From contig NZ_BMMP01000001.1 in NCBI RefSeq assembly GCF_014645895.1, positions 221,530-285,529 on the forward strand: a stretch of 64,000 nt of DNA, given 5' to 3'. Below the pieces are notes generated by a model. The model had not been told where the DNA came from. It was given only the letters and a program-made list of their open reading frames with translations, and made no database searches. Source of the DNA: Streptomyces daqingensis. Lineage in GTDB: Bacteria > Actinomycetota > Actinomycetes > Streptomycetales > Streptomycetaceae. Below, piece by piece: positions 15,779 to 26,498 of this stretch. The translations under genes were made by a program, and so were the position numbers. Numbering within the stretch: position 1 is the stretch's first letter; the number at the start of each line of letters is the position of its first letter.

Positions 15779-17017
15779 ATGGAGCAGCGCCAGCACGGCA
15801 GTCCGCAGGAGAGCAGGCCGCGGGTCGTACTCGGAGTCAGCGGCGGCATCGCCGCCTACAAGGCGTGCGAGCTGCTGCGGCGGCTGACGGAGAGCGGGCA
15901 CGATACGCAGGTCGTGCCGACGGCCTCCGCGCTGCGCTTCGTCGGGGAGGCCACGTTCTCGGCGCTCTCGGGCCGTCCCGTGAGCACCGACGTGTGGGAG
16001 TCGGTGCACGAGGTGCCCCACGTGCGCATCGGGCAGAGCGCCGACCTGGTCGTGGTCGCGCCCGCGACGGCCGACATCCTCGCGAAGGCCGCCCACGGCC
16101 TCGCCGACGACCTGCTGACGAACACCCTGCTCACCGCGCGGTGTCCGGTCGTCTTCGCCCCCGCCATGCATACCGAGATGTGGGAGCACCCGGCCACGCA
16201 GGAGAACGTCGCCACGCTGCGCCGCCGGGGCTGCCTCGTCATCGAGCCCGCGGTGGGACGGCTGACGGGAGCGGACACGGGCAAGGGGCGCTTCCCGGAG
16301 CCGGAGGCGGTCTTCGAGTTCTGCCGCGGGGTGCTCGCGCGCGGTACGGCCGCGGAGCGGACGGACCTCACGGGCCGGCACGTGGTCGTCAGCGCGGGCG
16401 GCACGCGCGAACCCCTCGATCCGGTGCGTTTCCTGGGCAACCGCTCGTCGGGGAAGCAGGGCTTCGCCCTGGCTCGTACCGCCGCCGCGCGCGGCGCCCG
16501 CGTCACCCTGGTCGCGGCGAACAGCGAGCTTCCCGGCCCGGCCGGCGTCGACGTGGTCCGGGTGGGGACGGCCGCACAGCTCCGTGAGGCGGTGCTGGAG
16601 GCGGCCGCCGACGCGGACGCCGTCGTGATGGCGGCAGCGGTCGCGGACTTCCGTCCGGCGGCCTACGCCGAAGGCAAGATCAAGAAGCGGAAGGACGCGG
16701 AGCCCGAGCCCCTGGAGCTGGTGCGCAATCCGGACATCCTCGCCGAGCTGTCCACCGACAGGGCCCGCGCCGGCCAGATCGTCGTCGGCTTCGCGGCCGA
16801 GACCGACGACGTCCTCGCCAACGGCCGGGCCAAGCTGGCCCGCAAGCGCTGCGACCTGCTCGTCGTCAACGAGGTGGGGGAGGGCAAGACGTTCGGGGCG
16901 GAGGAGAACGAGGCCGTCGTCCTGGGTGCGGACGGAAGTGAGACGGCGGTTCCGTACGGACCGAAGGACGTCCTCTCCGACAAGGTCTGGGACCTGGTGG
17001 CCCTGCGCTTCCCCTGA
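15779..17017 (+). CDS. coaBC: Bifunctional phosphopantothenoylcysteine decarboxylase / phosphopantothenate-cysteine ligase
   Basis: It carries out two consecutive steps of coenzyme A synthesis. The N-terminal flavoprotein domain (about residues 15-185) has LGVSGGIAAYKACELLRRL, PHVRIGQSADLVVVAPATADILAKAAHG and FAPAMHTEMWEHPA. The C-terminal synthetase has SAGGTREPLDPVRFLGNRSSGKQG, AAAVADFRP and KIKKRKD. In the decarboxylase, the flexible clamp that reads ACGD in E. coli reads TGAD (GRLTGADTGKGR), so the clamp cysteine is absent. I believe this is shared by actinobacterial homologues. The 412-residue length is normal. Confidence 0.95.
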   Translation: MEQRQHGSPQESRPRVVLGVSGGIAAYKACELLRRLTESGHDTQVVPTASALRFVGEATFSALSGRPVSTDVWESVHEVPHVRIGQSADLVVVAPATADILAKAAHGLADDLLTNTLLTARCPVVFAPAMHTEMWEHPATQENVATLRRRGCLVIEPAVGRLTGADTGKGRFPEPEAVFEFCRGVLARGTAAERTDLTGRHVVVSAGGTREPLDPVRFLGNRSSGKQGFALARTAAARGARVTLVAANSELPGPAGVDVVRVGTAAQLREAVLEAAADADAVVMAAAVADFRPAAYAEGKIKKRKDAEPEPLELVRNPDILAELSTDRARAGQIVVGFAAETDDVLANGRAKLARKRCDLLVVNEVGEGKTFGAEENEAVVLGADGSETAVPYGPKDVLSDKVWDLVALRFP

Positions 17018-17301
17018 CCGTTTCGCCCTTTTCGCCCGTCCGTCGCAAGCGAGCGGAATCAGTCCGTCCGCGGGATCCGTTATGTCTGTGATGGCGTGAT
17101 ATGACGCACACTCCGCAGGCCCGTCAAGAGCGCACCGCATCTCCTGGTGGATGAGCTTGCGCAGGTCATGGCCTGTATCGAAGTTCGGGACTACGTGATT
17201 GGATACGGCTCCAGATGGATAAACTGGCGGCGGACCGTGCTTGGGCCCCCGACCGGTCCGCCCATTGATAGCCAGCAGCCGCTGCAACCCCAGGGAGCGA
17301 T

Positions 17302-18510
17302 GTGTCCCGCCGTCTGTTCACCTCGGAATCCGTGACCGAGGGTCACCCTGACAAGATTGCTGACCAGATCAGCGACACCATCCTCGACGCGCTGCTCAAG
17401 GAAGACCCGCACTCGCGGGTCGCCGTCGAGACTCTGATCACCACCGGGCTCGTGCACGTCGCCGGTGAAGTGACCACCAAGGCCTACGCACCCATCTCGT
17501 CGCTCGTGCGCAACAAGATCCTCGAGATCGGCTACGACTCGTCGAAGAAGGGCTTCGACGGCGCCTCCTGCGGCGTCTCGGAGTCGATCGGCGCGCAGTC
17601 CCCCGACATCGCGCAGGGCGTCGACACCGCGTACGAGAACCGCGTCGAGGGCGACGACGACGAGCTGGACAAGCAGGGCGCCGGCGACCAGGGCCTGATG
17701 TTCGGCTACGCCTGCGACGAGACCGCCGAGTACATGCCGCTTCCCGTCCAGCTGGCTCACCGCCTCTCGGAGCGCCTCTCCGACGTGCGGAAGAACGGCA
17801 CCATCCCCTACCTGCGCCCGGACGGCAAGACGCAGGTGACGATCGAGTACGACGGCGACAAGGCCGTCCGCCTCGACACCGTCGTGGTCTCCTCGCAGCA
17901 CGCCGCGGACATCGACCTGGACTCGCTGCTCGCCCCCGACATCCGCGAGTACGTCGTCGAACCGGAGCTCAAGCGCCTCGTCGAGGACGGCGTCAAGCTG
18001 GACACCGCCGGCTACCGGCTTCTGGTCAACCCCACCGGCCGCTTCGAGATCGGCGGCCCGATGGGCGACGCGGGCCTGACCGGCCGGAAGATCATCGTCG
18101 ACACCTACGGCGGCATGGCCCGCCACGGCGGCGGCGCTTTCTCCGGCAAGGACCCGTCCAAGGTCGACCGCTCGGCGGCGTACGCGATGCGCTGGGTCGC
18201 CAAGAACGTCGTCGCGGCAGAGCTGGCCACGCGCTGCGAGGTCCAGGTCGCCTACGCGATCGGCAAGGCCGAGCCCGTCGGTGTCTTCGTGGAGACCTTC
18301 GGCACCGCCACCGTCGACGTCGAGAAGATCGAGCAGGCGATCAGCGAGGTCTTCGACCTCCGCCCCGCCGCGATCATCCGCGACCTCGACCTGCTCCGCC
18401 CGATCTACGCCCAGACCGCGGCCTACGGCCACTTCGGCCGTGAACTCCCCGACTTCACCTGGGAGCGCACGGACCGCGTCGACGCGCTGCGCAAGGCCGC
18501 GGGGCTGTAA
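17302..18510 (+). CDS. metK: S-adenosylmethionine synthetase
   Basis: It makes SAM from methionine and ATP. The 402-residue product begins [23 protein letters not shown] and contains the hexapeptide loop region [16 protein letters not shown]. Also present are [26 protein letters not shown] and the glycine-rich [20 protein letters not shown], all family hallmarks. GTG at 17302 has GGGAG upstream. I looked for a riboswitch-like fold in the 284 bp upstream and could not identify one. Confidence 0.98.
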   Translation: MSRRLFTSESVTEGHPDKIADQISDTILDALLKEDPHSRVAVETLITTGLVHVAGEVTTKAYAPISSLVRNKILEIGYDSSKKGFDGASCGVSESIGAQSPDIAQGVDTAYENRVEGDDDELDKQGAGDQGLMFGYACDETAEYMPLPVQLAHRLSERLSDVRKNGTIPYLRPDGKTQVTIEYDGDKAVRLDTVVVSSQHAADIDLDSLLAPDIREYVVEPELKRLVEDGVKLDTAGYRLLVNPTGRFEIGGPMGDAGLTGRKIIVDTYGGMARHGGGAFSGKDPSKVDRSAAYAMRWVAKNVVAAELATRCEVQVAYAIGKAEPVGVFVETFGTATVDVEKIEQAISEVFDLRPAAIIRDLDLLRPIYAQTAAYGHFGRELPDFTWERTDRVDALRKAAGL

Positions 18511-18689
18511 CTACCGCTTGTCGGCGGGCGTTTGAGGCGTCCACGGCCCGCAGGGCCCGGTCGTTCCGCGTCACGCGGGGCGGCCGGGCCCTGCGCGTGC
18601 CAGGGTGCTTGCCGTAAGCCGTGTGGGGAGTGTCCTCCGGGCCGGTGGGGCCCCGCTGGTGTCCGCGCCGTCTGCTAAGACTGAAAGCT

Positions 18690-20828
18690 GTGAGCAGCGA
18701 TGACGAGCAGCGGGGGACCTCCGGGGAGGCGCCGGAGCAGCTTGCGCTGCTGCGCGAGACCGTGCGGAAGAGCAAGCCGCCGAAGGCGAAGCCGAGGACG
18801 TGGCGCGGGGCGGCGCTCGCCGGGGAACTGCCGGTAGCCCGCGTCCTGGTGGACAAAGGGCTGGTCCACCTGGACAGGTACTTCGACTACGCGGTTCCCG
18901 CCGCCATGGACGCCGAGGCCCAGCCGGGGGCCCGGGTGCGGGTGCGCTTCGGCGCGGGGGAGCGCGAGGGCCGGCGCGAGGGCGGCGGGCTGATCAACGG
19001 GTTCATCGTCGAACGCGTCGCGCAGAGCGACTATCCGGGTGCTCTGGCCCCGATCGCGCAGGTGCTCTCCCCGGAGCCTGTGCTCTCTCCGGAGTTGCTG
19101 CGGCTGTGCCGGGCGGTGGCCGACCGGTACGCGGGGTCGCTCGCCGACGTGGTGCAGCTTGCCGTGCCGCCGCGGATGGCGAGGGCCGAGAAGCGGGCCT
19201 CGCCCGAGGCCCAGCCGCCGCCGTCAGCACCTCAGCCCGGCGGCTGGGAGCGGTACGTCGACGGGCCCGCCTACCTGGAGAGGCTCGCCGAGGGCGGCAG
19301 CCCCCGCGCCGTATGGACGGCGCTGCCCGGCCCGGAGTGGCCGCAGGAGCTGGCCCGGGCCCTCGCCGCCGCGCTCGCCTCCGGACGCGGCGCCCTCGCG
19401 GTGCTGCCGGACGGCCGTGCGGCGGGACGGGTCGACGCCGCGCTAGCGGAGCTGATCGGTGACGGGCGGCACGTCCTGCTGACCGCCGAGTCCGGCCCCG
19501 AGCAGCGCTACGCCCGCTGGCTGGCGGTGAGCCGCGGCGCCGTGCGGGCGGTGGTGGGGACGCGCGCGGCGATGTTCGCTCCGGTGCGCGATCTCGGCCT
19601 GGCGGCCCTGTGGGACGACGGGGACGCGGCGCACAGCGACGACCACGCGCCGCAGCCGCACGCCCGGGAGGTGCTGCTGCAGCGCGCCGTCACCGAGCAG
19701 GCGGGTTTCCTGGCGGGCGGCCACGGGTGCACCGTCGAGGCGGCGCAGCTGGTGGAGACCGGCTGGGCGCGGCCGCTGACGGCGTCCCGCGAGACCGTGC
19801 GGGAGACGGCCCCCCTGATCCGTACGGTCGGCGACCTCGACGAGGCCCGCGATGCGGCGGCCCGCACCGCCCGGCTGCCGACGCTCGCATGGAACACGGC
19901 CCGGGACGCTTTGAGCCGGGGGCCCGTCCTGGTGCAGGTGCCACGGCGCGGTTACGTCCCGCGGCTCGCGTGCGCGCAGTGCCGGGCGCCCGCGCGCTGT
20001 GCCCGGTGCTCCGGCCCGCTGGAGGCCACCGACGACCGGGGGAGCCTCCGGTGCGGCTGGTGTGCGCTCGAGGTTCCGGACTGGCACTGCCCCGACTGCG
20101 GCGGGACGCGGCTGCGCGGGCAGGTCTTCGGCGCCCGGCGGACCGCGGAGGAGCTGGGACGCGCCTTTCCGTCCGTCCCGGTGCGCACCTCGGGCCGCGA
20201 TCATGTCCTTGAGAGCGTGCCGGACGCGCCCGCGCTCATCGTCTCGACTCCCGGCGCCGAGCCTCCCGCGGACGGCCCCGGCTATGCGGCCGCGCTGCTG
20301 CTCGACGGCTGGGCGCTGCTGGGCCGGCCTGATCTGCGTGCCGGTGAGGAGGCGCTGCGCCGCTGGCTGTCCGCTTCCGCGCTGGTACGGCCCCAGGGGG
20401 AGGACGGCACGGTCCTCGTCGTTGCCGAGCCGACTCTGCGCCCTGTGCAGGCGCTCGTGCGCTGGGACCCGTCCGGGTTCGCGCTGCGGGAGCTGTCGGA
20501 GCGGGCGGAGCTGGGGTTTCCGCCGGTCTCGCGGATGGCCGCCGTCAGCGGGCGGGCGGAGGCGGTCGCCGAGCTGCTGGGTCAGGCCGGGCTGCCGGCG
20601 GACGCGGAGGTGCTGGGCCCTGTGGGGCTTCCCGTCGTCGAACCCGGACGGCCCCGGCGTCCCGGCGATCCGCCTGTGGGGGAGCGGTGGGTGAGGGCGC
20701 TGGTGCGGGTGCCGCCGGGGTCGGGTGCGGCGATGGCGGCGGCGCTGAAGACGGCGCACGCTGCCCGCCTTGCGCGGCGCGAGGGGACCCCCGTTCAGAT
20801 CCGCGTCGATCCGCCCGACATCGGCTGA
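18690..20828 (+). CDS. priA: PriA-like primosomal protein N' lacking ATPase motifs
   Basis: PriA restarts stalled forks by loading the replisome at D-loops. The 712-residue product keeps the N-terminal 3'-DNA-binding domain (VARVLVDKGLVHLDRYFDYAVP). It also keeps the zinc module with eight cysteines in LACAQCRAPARCARCSG and CGWCALEVPDWHCPDCGG. The helicase region has lost Walker A: no GxxxxGKT, and the stretch reads ALAVLPDGRAAGR. Where DEEH should be it reads WDDGD. This helicase-dead form is typical of actinobacteria. GTG at 18690 is chosen because upstream in-frame sequence is not PriA-like. Confidence 0.93.
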   Translation: MSSDDEQRGTSGEAPEQLALLRETVRKSKPPKAKPRTWRGAALAGELPVARVLVDKGLVHLDRYFDYAVPAAMDAEAQPGARVRVRFGAGEREGRREGGGLINGFIVERVAQSDYPGALAPIAQVLSPEPVLSPELLRLCRAVADRYAGSLADVVQLAVPPRMARAEKRASPEAQPPPSAPQPGGWERYVDGPAYLERLAEGGSPRAVWTALPGPEWPQELARALAAALASGRGALAVLPDGRAAGRVDAALAELIGDGRHVLLTAESGPEQRYARWLAVSRGAVRAVVGTRAAMFAPVRDLGLAALWDDGDAAHSDDHAPQPHAREVLLQRAVTEQAGFLAGGHGCTVEAAQLVETGWARPLTASRETVRETAPLIRTVGDLDEARDAAARTARLPTLAWNTARDALSRGPVLVQVPRRGYVPRLACAQCRAPARCARCSGPLEATDDRGSLRCGWCALEVPDWHCPDCGGTRLRGQVFGARRTAEELGRAFPSVPVRTSGRDHVLESVPDAPALIVSTPGAEPPADGPGYAAALLLDGWALLGRPDLRAGEEALRRWLSASALVRPQGEDGTVLVVAEPTLRPVQALVRWDPSGFALRELSERAELGFPPVSRMAAVSGRAEAVAELLGQAGLPADAEVLGPVGLPVVEPGRPRRPGDPPVGERWVRALVRVPPGSGAAMAAALKTAHAARLARREGTPVQIRVDPPDIG

Positions 20829-20852
20829 CGAGTGCGGTCCCACCGCTGCTGC

Positions 20853-21016
20853 CGACTGCCCCGCGCGGAGCGGCAGTCGACGGGGTATGCCGGTCAAGTG
20901 CGTGGTGAGCGGGGGCCGGACGGGACTCCGTTCGTGCCGGCGGTGTGATGAGCCGGCAATCCGTACGGGCTGCGGACGTCGCACCGCCCGGTGCGTGCGG
21001 CGCGCACCGGGCGGTG
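20853..21016. terminator. Two hairpins between convergent priA and the HTH gene
   Basis: CGACTGCC (20853-20860) pairs with GGCAGTCG (20872-20879). A stronger perfect 14-bp stem follows, CACCGCCCGGTGCG (20982-20995) with CGCACCGGGCGGTG (21003-21016), with a 7-nt loop. They probably end the two converging transcripts. Confidence 0.75.
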
Positions 21017-21036
21017 GGGCAACGGCCGAGGAGGAG

Positions 21037-21696
<660 letters not shown>

Positions 21697-21899
21697 TCAA
21701 TCTGGTTTGACCAACGCGATAGGGGCGTTCGGGTCACGCCCGGAGGCGTGCCGACGGTCGGCGCGGGTGTGCGCGCCTCTACGTACGCCCCCTCGGGTGG
21801 CGCAACGGAACACCAAGTGCGGCCCGTAGACTGGCGCGTCGTCCATGACCGCGGGTTCCGCGGTGCCGCCGCCGTTCCGTGAGAGGTGGACCCCAACCG

Positions 21900-22844
21900 A
21901 TGAAGCTCGTCTTCGCCGGCACCCCCGAGGTCGCCGTGCCCGCGCTCGACGCCCTGATCGCCTCGGAGCGGCACGAGGTGGCGGCCGTGGTGACGCGCCC
22001 CGACGCCCGTGCCGGACGGGGACGGCGGCTGGTGCCGAGCCCCGTGGCGCAGCGCGCCGAGGAGGAGGGCATCGAGGTACTCAAGCCCGCACGCCCCCGC
22101 GACGAGGACTTCCTCGCCCGCCTCCGCGAGATCGGGCCCGACTGCGCTCCCGTCGTCGCCTACGGCGCGCTGCTGCCCCGGGTCGCCCTGGACGTGCCGG
22201 CGCGCGGTTGGGTCAATCTGCACTTCTCCCTGCTGCCCGCCTGGCGCGGTGCGGCACCCGTCCAGCACGCCCTGCTGGCGGGGGACGAGATGACGGGCGC
22301 GTCCACGTTCCTCATCGAGGAGGGCCTGGACTCCGGGCCGGTCTACGGCGTGATCACGGAGAAGGTGCAGCCCACCGACACCAGCGGCGACCTGCTGACC
22401 CGGCTCGCGTTCGCGGGCGCCGGACTGCTCGCCGCCACGATGGACGGCATCGAGGACGGCACCCTCCGCGCCGTGCCGCAGCCCGAGGAGGGCGTCTCGC
22501 TCGCTCCGAAGATCGGCGTCGAGGACGCGCGGATCGACTGGGAGGCCCCGGCCCTGCGCGTCGACCGGCTCGTGCGGGCGTGCACCCCCGCTCCCGGTGC
22601 CTGGACGGTCTTCCGCGGCGAGCGGCTGAAGGTGCGGTCCCTGACGCCCGAGACCGGGCAGCCGTCCGGGGGCGGCGGCCTCGGCCCGGGGGAGCTGGCC
22701 GCCGGGAAGAACTCCGTTCTGGTGGGCACCGGTTCGCATCCGGTGGAGCTGCAGTGGGTGCAGCCGCAGGGCAAGAAGCCGATGCCCGCGGCCGACTGGG
22801 CGCGCGGCGTGCGAGTGGCCGAGAGCGAGCGGCTGGGCGTGTAG
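21900..22844 (+). CDS. fmt: Methionyl-tRNA formyltransferase
   Basis: It formylates initiator Met-tRNA using 10-formyl-THF. The 314-residue product starts [19 protein letters not shown]. It carries the catalytic Asn-His-Asp set in [19 protein letters not shown] and [10 protein letters not shown], plus the tRNA-contacting loop [20 protein letters not shown] at 21900 has GAGAGGTGG upstream. The C-terminal OB-like domain is present and ends [10 protein letters not shown]. rsmB follows 168 bp later, as in many actinobacteria. Confidence 0.96.
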   Translation: MKLVFAGTPEVAVPALDALIASERHEVAAVVTRPDARAGRGRRLVPSPVAQRAEEEGIEVLKPARPRDEDFLARLREIGPDCAPVVAYGALLPRVALDVPARGWVNLHFSLLPAWRGAAPVQHALLAGDEMTGASTFLIEEGLDSGPVYGVITEKVQPTDTSGDLLTRLAFAGAGLLAATMDGIEDGTLRAVPQPEEGVSLAPKIGVEDARIDWEAPALRVDRLVRACTPAPGAWTVFRGERLKVRSLTPETGQPSGGGGLGPGELAAGKNSVLVGTGSHPVELQWVQPQGKKPMPAADWARGVRVAESERLGV

Positions 22845-23012
22845 GGGGGAGGCGGCGGTCCGGTCCTGCCCCTGGCCTTCCGGCCCCTCGTCTGCCCGTT
22901 CCTGCCACCGGTCCCGGCCCTGCTCGTGTGCCGCCGCCCGTGACGCGGCGTCCGGCCACCGGCGTAGGCTGAACGGGCACCTCGTCATCGCAGATCCGGA
23001 GCACCTTTCCCC

Positions 23013-24470
23013 GTGAGCAACAGGCCGCGCCGCCCGTCGAAGCCCTACCGCCGTCCCCGCAAGGACCCGGTCCGCATCCTCGCCTTCGAGGCGCTGCGCG
23101 CCGTCGACGAGCGCGACGCGTACGCGAACCTCGTGCTGCCTCCGCTTCTGCGGAAGGCCCGCGACAAGGGCGACTTCGACTCCCGGGACGCGGCCCTGGC
23201 CACCGAGCTGGTCTACGGAACGCTGCGCTGGCAGGGCACCTACGACGCGATTGTCGCCGAGTGCGTGGACCGTCCGCTGCGCGAGGTCGACCCGCCCGTG
23301 CTCGACGTGCTCTCTCTCGGCGTGCACCAGCTGCTGAACACCCGCATCCCCACCCATGCGGGAGTGAGCGCCACCGTCGAACTGGCCCGTGTCGTACTGG
23401 GGGACGGGCGTGCGAAGTTCGTCAACGCGGTGCTCCGCAAGGTCGCCGCGGACGACCTGGAGGGCTGGCTGGAGAGGGTGACGCCTTCGTACGACGAGGA
23501 CCCGGAGGAGCACCTGGGAATCCGTCACGCGCATCCGCGCTGGGTGGTCTCCGCGCTCTGGGACTCCCTCGGCGGCGGCAGCAACGGCATGGAGGACCTG
23601 CTGGCCGCGGACAACGACAGGCCGGAGGTGACCCTGGTGGCCCGTCCGGGCCGTGCCACCACGGAGGAGCTGCTCACCGGCGATGCCGTCCCCGGCCGCT
23701 GGTCGCCCTACGCGGTGCGGCTCGCGGAGGGCGGCGAACCCGGTGCGATCGACGCCGTGCGCGAGGGGCGGGCCGGCGTGCAGGACGAGGGGAGCCAGCT
23801 CGTCGCGCTGGCGCTCGCCGGCGCACCGCTGGAGCCTCCCGCCGAGGACGGCGCGAGCGCGTCCGGCGAGGAGCGGGACGGGAGCGGCCGGGGCGAGCGG
23901 TGGCTGGACGGCTGCGCCGGGCCCGGGGGCAAGGCCGCGCTGCTCGGGGCCCTCGCCGCGCAGCGCGGCGCCGTGCTCCTCGCCGCGGAGAAGCAGCAGC
24001 ACCGTGCGGGCCTCGTGGCCCGCTCCCTGGACGGCAACCCGGGCCCGTACGCGGTGGTCACCGCGGACGCGACGCGTCCCGCGTGGCGGCCGGGCTCCTT
24101 CGACCGCGTCCTGGTCGACGTGCCCTGCACGGGGCTGGGTGCGCTGCGCCGGCGCCCCGAGGCGCGCTGGCGCCGCAGCCCCGAGGACGTGACCGGCTTC
24201 GCGCCTCTCCAGCGCGACCTGCTGCGGCAGGCCCTGAACTCGGTGCGCGTGGGCGGGGTCGTCTGCTACGCCACCTGCTCACCGCACCTCGCGGAGACCC
24301 GGGCCGTCGTCGGGGACCTGGTCAAGGAGACGGGCGCCGAACAGATCGACGTCAGGCCGCTGCTGCCCGAGATGCCCCACCTGGGCGACGGACCGGACGT
24401 GCAGCTGTGGCCCCATCTCCACGGGACCGACGCGATGTACATGGCGCTGCTGCGCCGTACCCCTTCCTGA
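23013..24470 (+). CDS. rsmB: 16S rRNA (cytosine-967-C5)-methyltransferase
   Basis: It methylates C967 of 16S rRNA using SAM. The 485-residue product has an N-terminal NusB-like RNA-binding domain (DPVRILAFEALRAVDERDAYANLVLPPLLRKA). The C-terminal catalytic domain has DGCAGPGGKAALL (SAM site), VDVPCTGLGALRRRPEARW (PC cysteine) and CYATCSPHLAET (TC nucleophile cysteine). An acidic, low-complexity insert near residues 275-300 is unusual. It is the last core gene before the catabolic island. Confidence 0.95.
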   Translation: MSNRPRRPSKPYRRPRKDPVRILAFEALRAVDERDAYANLVLPPLLRKARDKGDFDSRDAALATELVYGTLRWQGTYDAIVAECVDRPLREVDPPVLDVLSLGVHQLLNTRIPTHAGVSATVELARVVLGDGRAKFVNAVLRKVAADDLEGWLERVTPSYDEDPEEHLGIRHAHPRWVVSALWDSLGGGSNGMEDLLAADNDRPEVTLVARPGRATTEELLTGDAVPGRWSPYAVRLAEGGEPGAIDAVREGRAGVQDEGSQLVALALAGAPLEPPAEDGASASGEERDGSGRGERWLDGCAGPGGKAALLGALAAQRGAVLLAAEKQQHRAGLVARSLDGNPGPYAVVTADATRPAWRPGSFDRVLVDVPCTGLGALRRRPEARWRRSPEDVTGFAPLQRDLLRQALNSVRVGGVVCYATCSPHLAETRAVVGDLVKETGAEQIDVRPLLPEMPHLGDGPDVQLWPHLHGTDAMYMALLRRTPS

Positions 24471-24528
24471 GCGGGACGAGGGCCTGGACGAGGGTCTGCA
24501 CAAGCGCTTCCCGGGACCGCGTCCCGTG

Positions 24529-25338
24529 TCAGTTCCCCTGCCAGTCGGGGGTGCGCTTGTCGAGGAACGCGGTCACGCCCTCGCGGAAGTCGCGGCTCCC
24601 GTAGCAGAGTTCGTACAGGTCGTCGGCGGGGCCGGGGGCCGAGGCGGCCAGCACCCGCCGGTCGGCCTCCTTCAGCGCGGCGAGCGTGAGGGGCGCTCCG
24701 CGGGCGATGCCGGCGCACGTCGCGGCGATGCGCTCGTCGAACTCCTCACGTTCCACGACCTCCTGGACGAAGCCGGCCGTCAGCGCCTCCTGCGCGCCGA
24801 TCAGTTCGGCGGTGAGCAGCGCCCGCAGCGTGCGGGCCCTGCCGAGCGAGGCGTAGAGACGCGCGACGACGGCCGGTGCGAGGCAGTTGCCGAGCGTGCG
24901 GGCGATGGGTGCGCCGAACACCGCGTCCGGCGTGCACAGTACGAGGTCGCAGCAGGCGGACAGGGCGATGCCGGCGCCCACCGCCGGTCCTTCGACGGCG
25001 CCGACGACCGGCATGCGCACCGAGGCGAGACGTTCCACGGCCCGCCCCACGCGCTTCTCGTAGGCGACGCCGTCGGCGCCCGACGTGAACCCCCGGAACT
25101 CGCGGATGTCGGTGCCCGCTGCGAAGGCGCGGCCGCCGGCGCCGCGCAGCACGGTCACCTGGACCTCCGGGTCGGCGTCGATCTCCTCGCAGGCGAGTTC
25201 GAGCTGGTCGTACATGCCCATCGTCAGGGCGTTCCGCTGACGCGGGTTGGAGAGCGTCAGATGCGCCGCGGAGGAACCTGTGCCGGGTACCTCCTGCTTC
25301 GTCCAGCGGGCGGACGGCGGATGGACGTCGGTGGTCAT
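24529..25338 (-). CDS. Crotonase-fold (enoyl-CoA hydratase/isomerase) family protein
   Basis: The 269-residue product has the crotonase landmarks: RQRNALTMGMYDQLELACEEI, the oxyanion segment GRAFAAGTDIREF and MPVVGAVEGPAVGAGIALSACCDLV. The two Glu residues of true hydratases are not there: the usual GGGxELA reads GAGIALS and the usual PExxLG reads PIARTLG. I therefore expect an isomerase, lyase, thioesterase or other acyl-CoA reaction rather than plain hydration. Its start overlaps the end of the CoA-transferase gene (ATGA), so it is the last gene of the leftward operon. Confidence 0.85.
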   Translation of the reverse strand: MTTDVHPPSARWTKQEVPGTGSSAAHLTLSNPRQRNALTMGMYDQLELACEEIDADPEVQVTVLRGAGGRAFAAGTDIREFRGFTSGADGVAYEKRVGRAVERLASVRMPVVGAVEGPAVGAGIALSACCDLVLCTPDAVFGAPIARTLGNCLAPAVVARLYASLGRARTLRALLTAELIGAQEALTAGFVQEVVEREEFDERIAATCAGIARGAPLTLAALKEADRRVLAASAPGPADDLYELCYGSRDFREGVTAFLDKRTPDWQGN

Positions 25339-26498
25339 GCGTCCCCCAGCAGTTCCTCGTTGTGCTCTCCGAGCAGCGGCGGATGGCGGCGCACGCGGGC
25401 CGGGGTGCGGCCCAGTTTGACCGGGAAGCCGAGGACCTGCGCCCTGCCCTCGACGGGGTGCTCGTACTCCTCGACCATGCCGCGTGCCTCGGCGTGCGGG
25501 TCGCCTCCGAGGATCTGCCCGTAGTCGAGGATCGGGCCGGCGGGGATGCCCGCGTCCAGGAGCAGCCGTACGCACTGCTCCGTGGTCTCCGTCGCCAGCC
25601 GCCCCTCCAGCAGGGCGATCAGCTCGGCCCGGTGCTCCATCCGGTCGGTGTTGGAGGCGAAGCGCTCGTCGCCGGCGAGGTGCTCCAGGCCGAGGGCGTC
25701 GCACAGGCGGTGCCACAGTCGCTGGTTGTTGGCGGCGATGGTGACGTGGCCGTCGGCGGTGCGCACCGCCTGGTACGGGGCCGCCATGCGGTGGGCCGAG
25801 CCGAGCGGCCGGGGCGTGCGCCCGGAGGCGAAGTACTCCGTCGACTCCCACACCGACATCGCCAGCACCGCCTCGTACAGGGACGTCTCCAGGTACTGGC
25901 CCTCGCCGGTGCGCAGCCGGTGGTGGTACGCGCCGAGGATGCCGATCGCGCAGAGCATCCCCGCTCCCAGATCGCCCACGGGCAGACCGCACTTGACGGG
26001 GTCGCCGCCGGGCTCGCCGGTGACGCTGAGGGAGCCGGCCATGGCCTGCGCGATCAGGTCGTAGCCGGGCCGGTCCGCGTACGGGCCGTACTGGCCGAAC
26101 CCGGAGATCGAGGCGTAGACGACGTCCGGCCGGATCCGCCGTGCCGCTTCGTAGCCGACGCCGAGGCGGTCGGCGACACCGGGGCGGAAGTTCTCCACGA
26201 CGACGTCGGCATCGGAGACGAGCCTGCGGAAGCCCTCCTGCCCGTCGTCCGAGCGCAGATCGAGGGTGACGCTGCGCTTGTTGCGGTTCAGCGCGTGGAA
26301 GGCGGGGCTGTCGCGCCCGGGGAGGGGGGTGTCCCAGGAGCGCCGGATCTGGTCGCCGGTGCCGGCGGGCTCGACCTTCACCACGTCCGCGCCGAGGTCG
26401 GCGAGGAGCATCGTGCAGTAGGGGCCCGCCATGACCTGGGTGAAGTCCACGACGCGTACGCCTTCGAGCGCCCCGGGCGGGAGGGGGGTGGGGGTCAC
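25335..26498 (-). CDS. Class III (CaiB/BaiF, formyl-CoA-transferase type) CoA-transferase
   Basis: Family III enzymes move CoA between carboxylic acids through an aspartyl-CoA thioester. The 387-residue product begins PPGALEGVRVVDFTQVMAGPYCTMLLADLGADVVKVE, then has NRNKRSVTLDLRSDDG and VVENFRPGVADRLGVGY. The catalytic Asp is probably in GLPVGDLGAGM. The substrate cannot be read from sequence; oxalate, succinate or a hydroxyacid are options given the neighbours. GTG at 26498 overlaps the stop of the dehydrogenase gene by four bases, and it overlaps the crotonase start. Confidence 0.9.
   Translation of the reverse strand: MTPTPLPPGALEGVRVVDFTQVMAGPYCTMLLADLGADVVKVEPAGTGDQIRRSWDTPLPGRDSPAFHALNRNKRSVTLDLRSDDGQEGFRRLVSDADVVVENFRPGVADRLGVGYEAARRIRPDVVYASISGFGQYGPYADRPGYDLIAQAMAGSLSVTGEPGGDPVKCGLPVGDLGAGMLCAIGILGAYHHRLRTGEGQYLETSLYEAVLAMSVWESTEYFASGRTPRPLGSAHRMAAPYQAVRTADGHVTIAANNQRLWHRLCDALGLEHLAGDERFASNTDRMEHRAELIALLEGRLATETTEQCVRLLLDAGIPAGPILDYGQILGGDPHAEARGMVEEYEHPVEGRAQVLGFPVKLGRTPARVRRHPPLLGEHNEELLGDA

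Noticed and set aside
17018..17301. Possible SAM riboswitch upstream of metK
   Set aside because: I looked for conserved SAM riboswitch-like stems and could not assemble one; a covariance-model search would be needed to support it.
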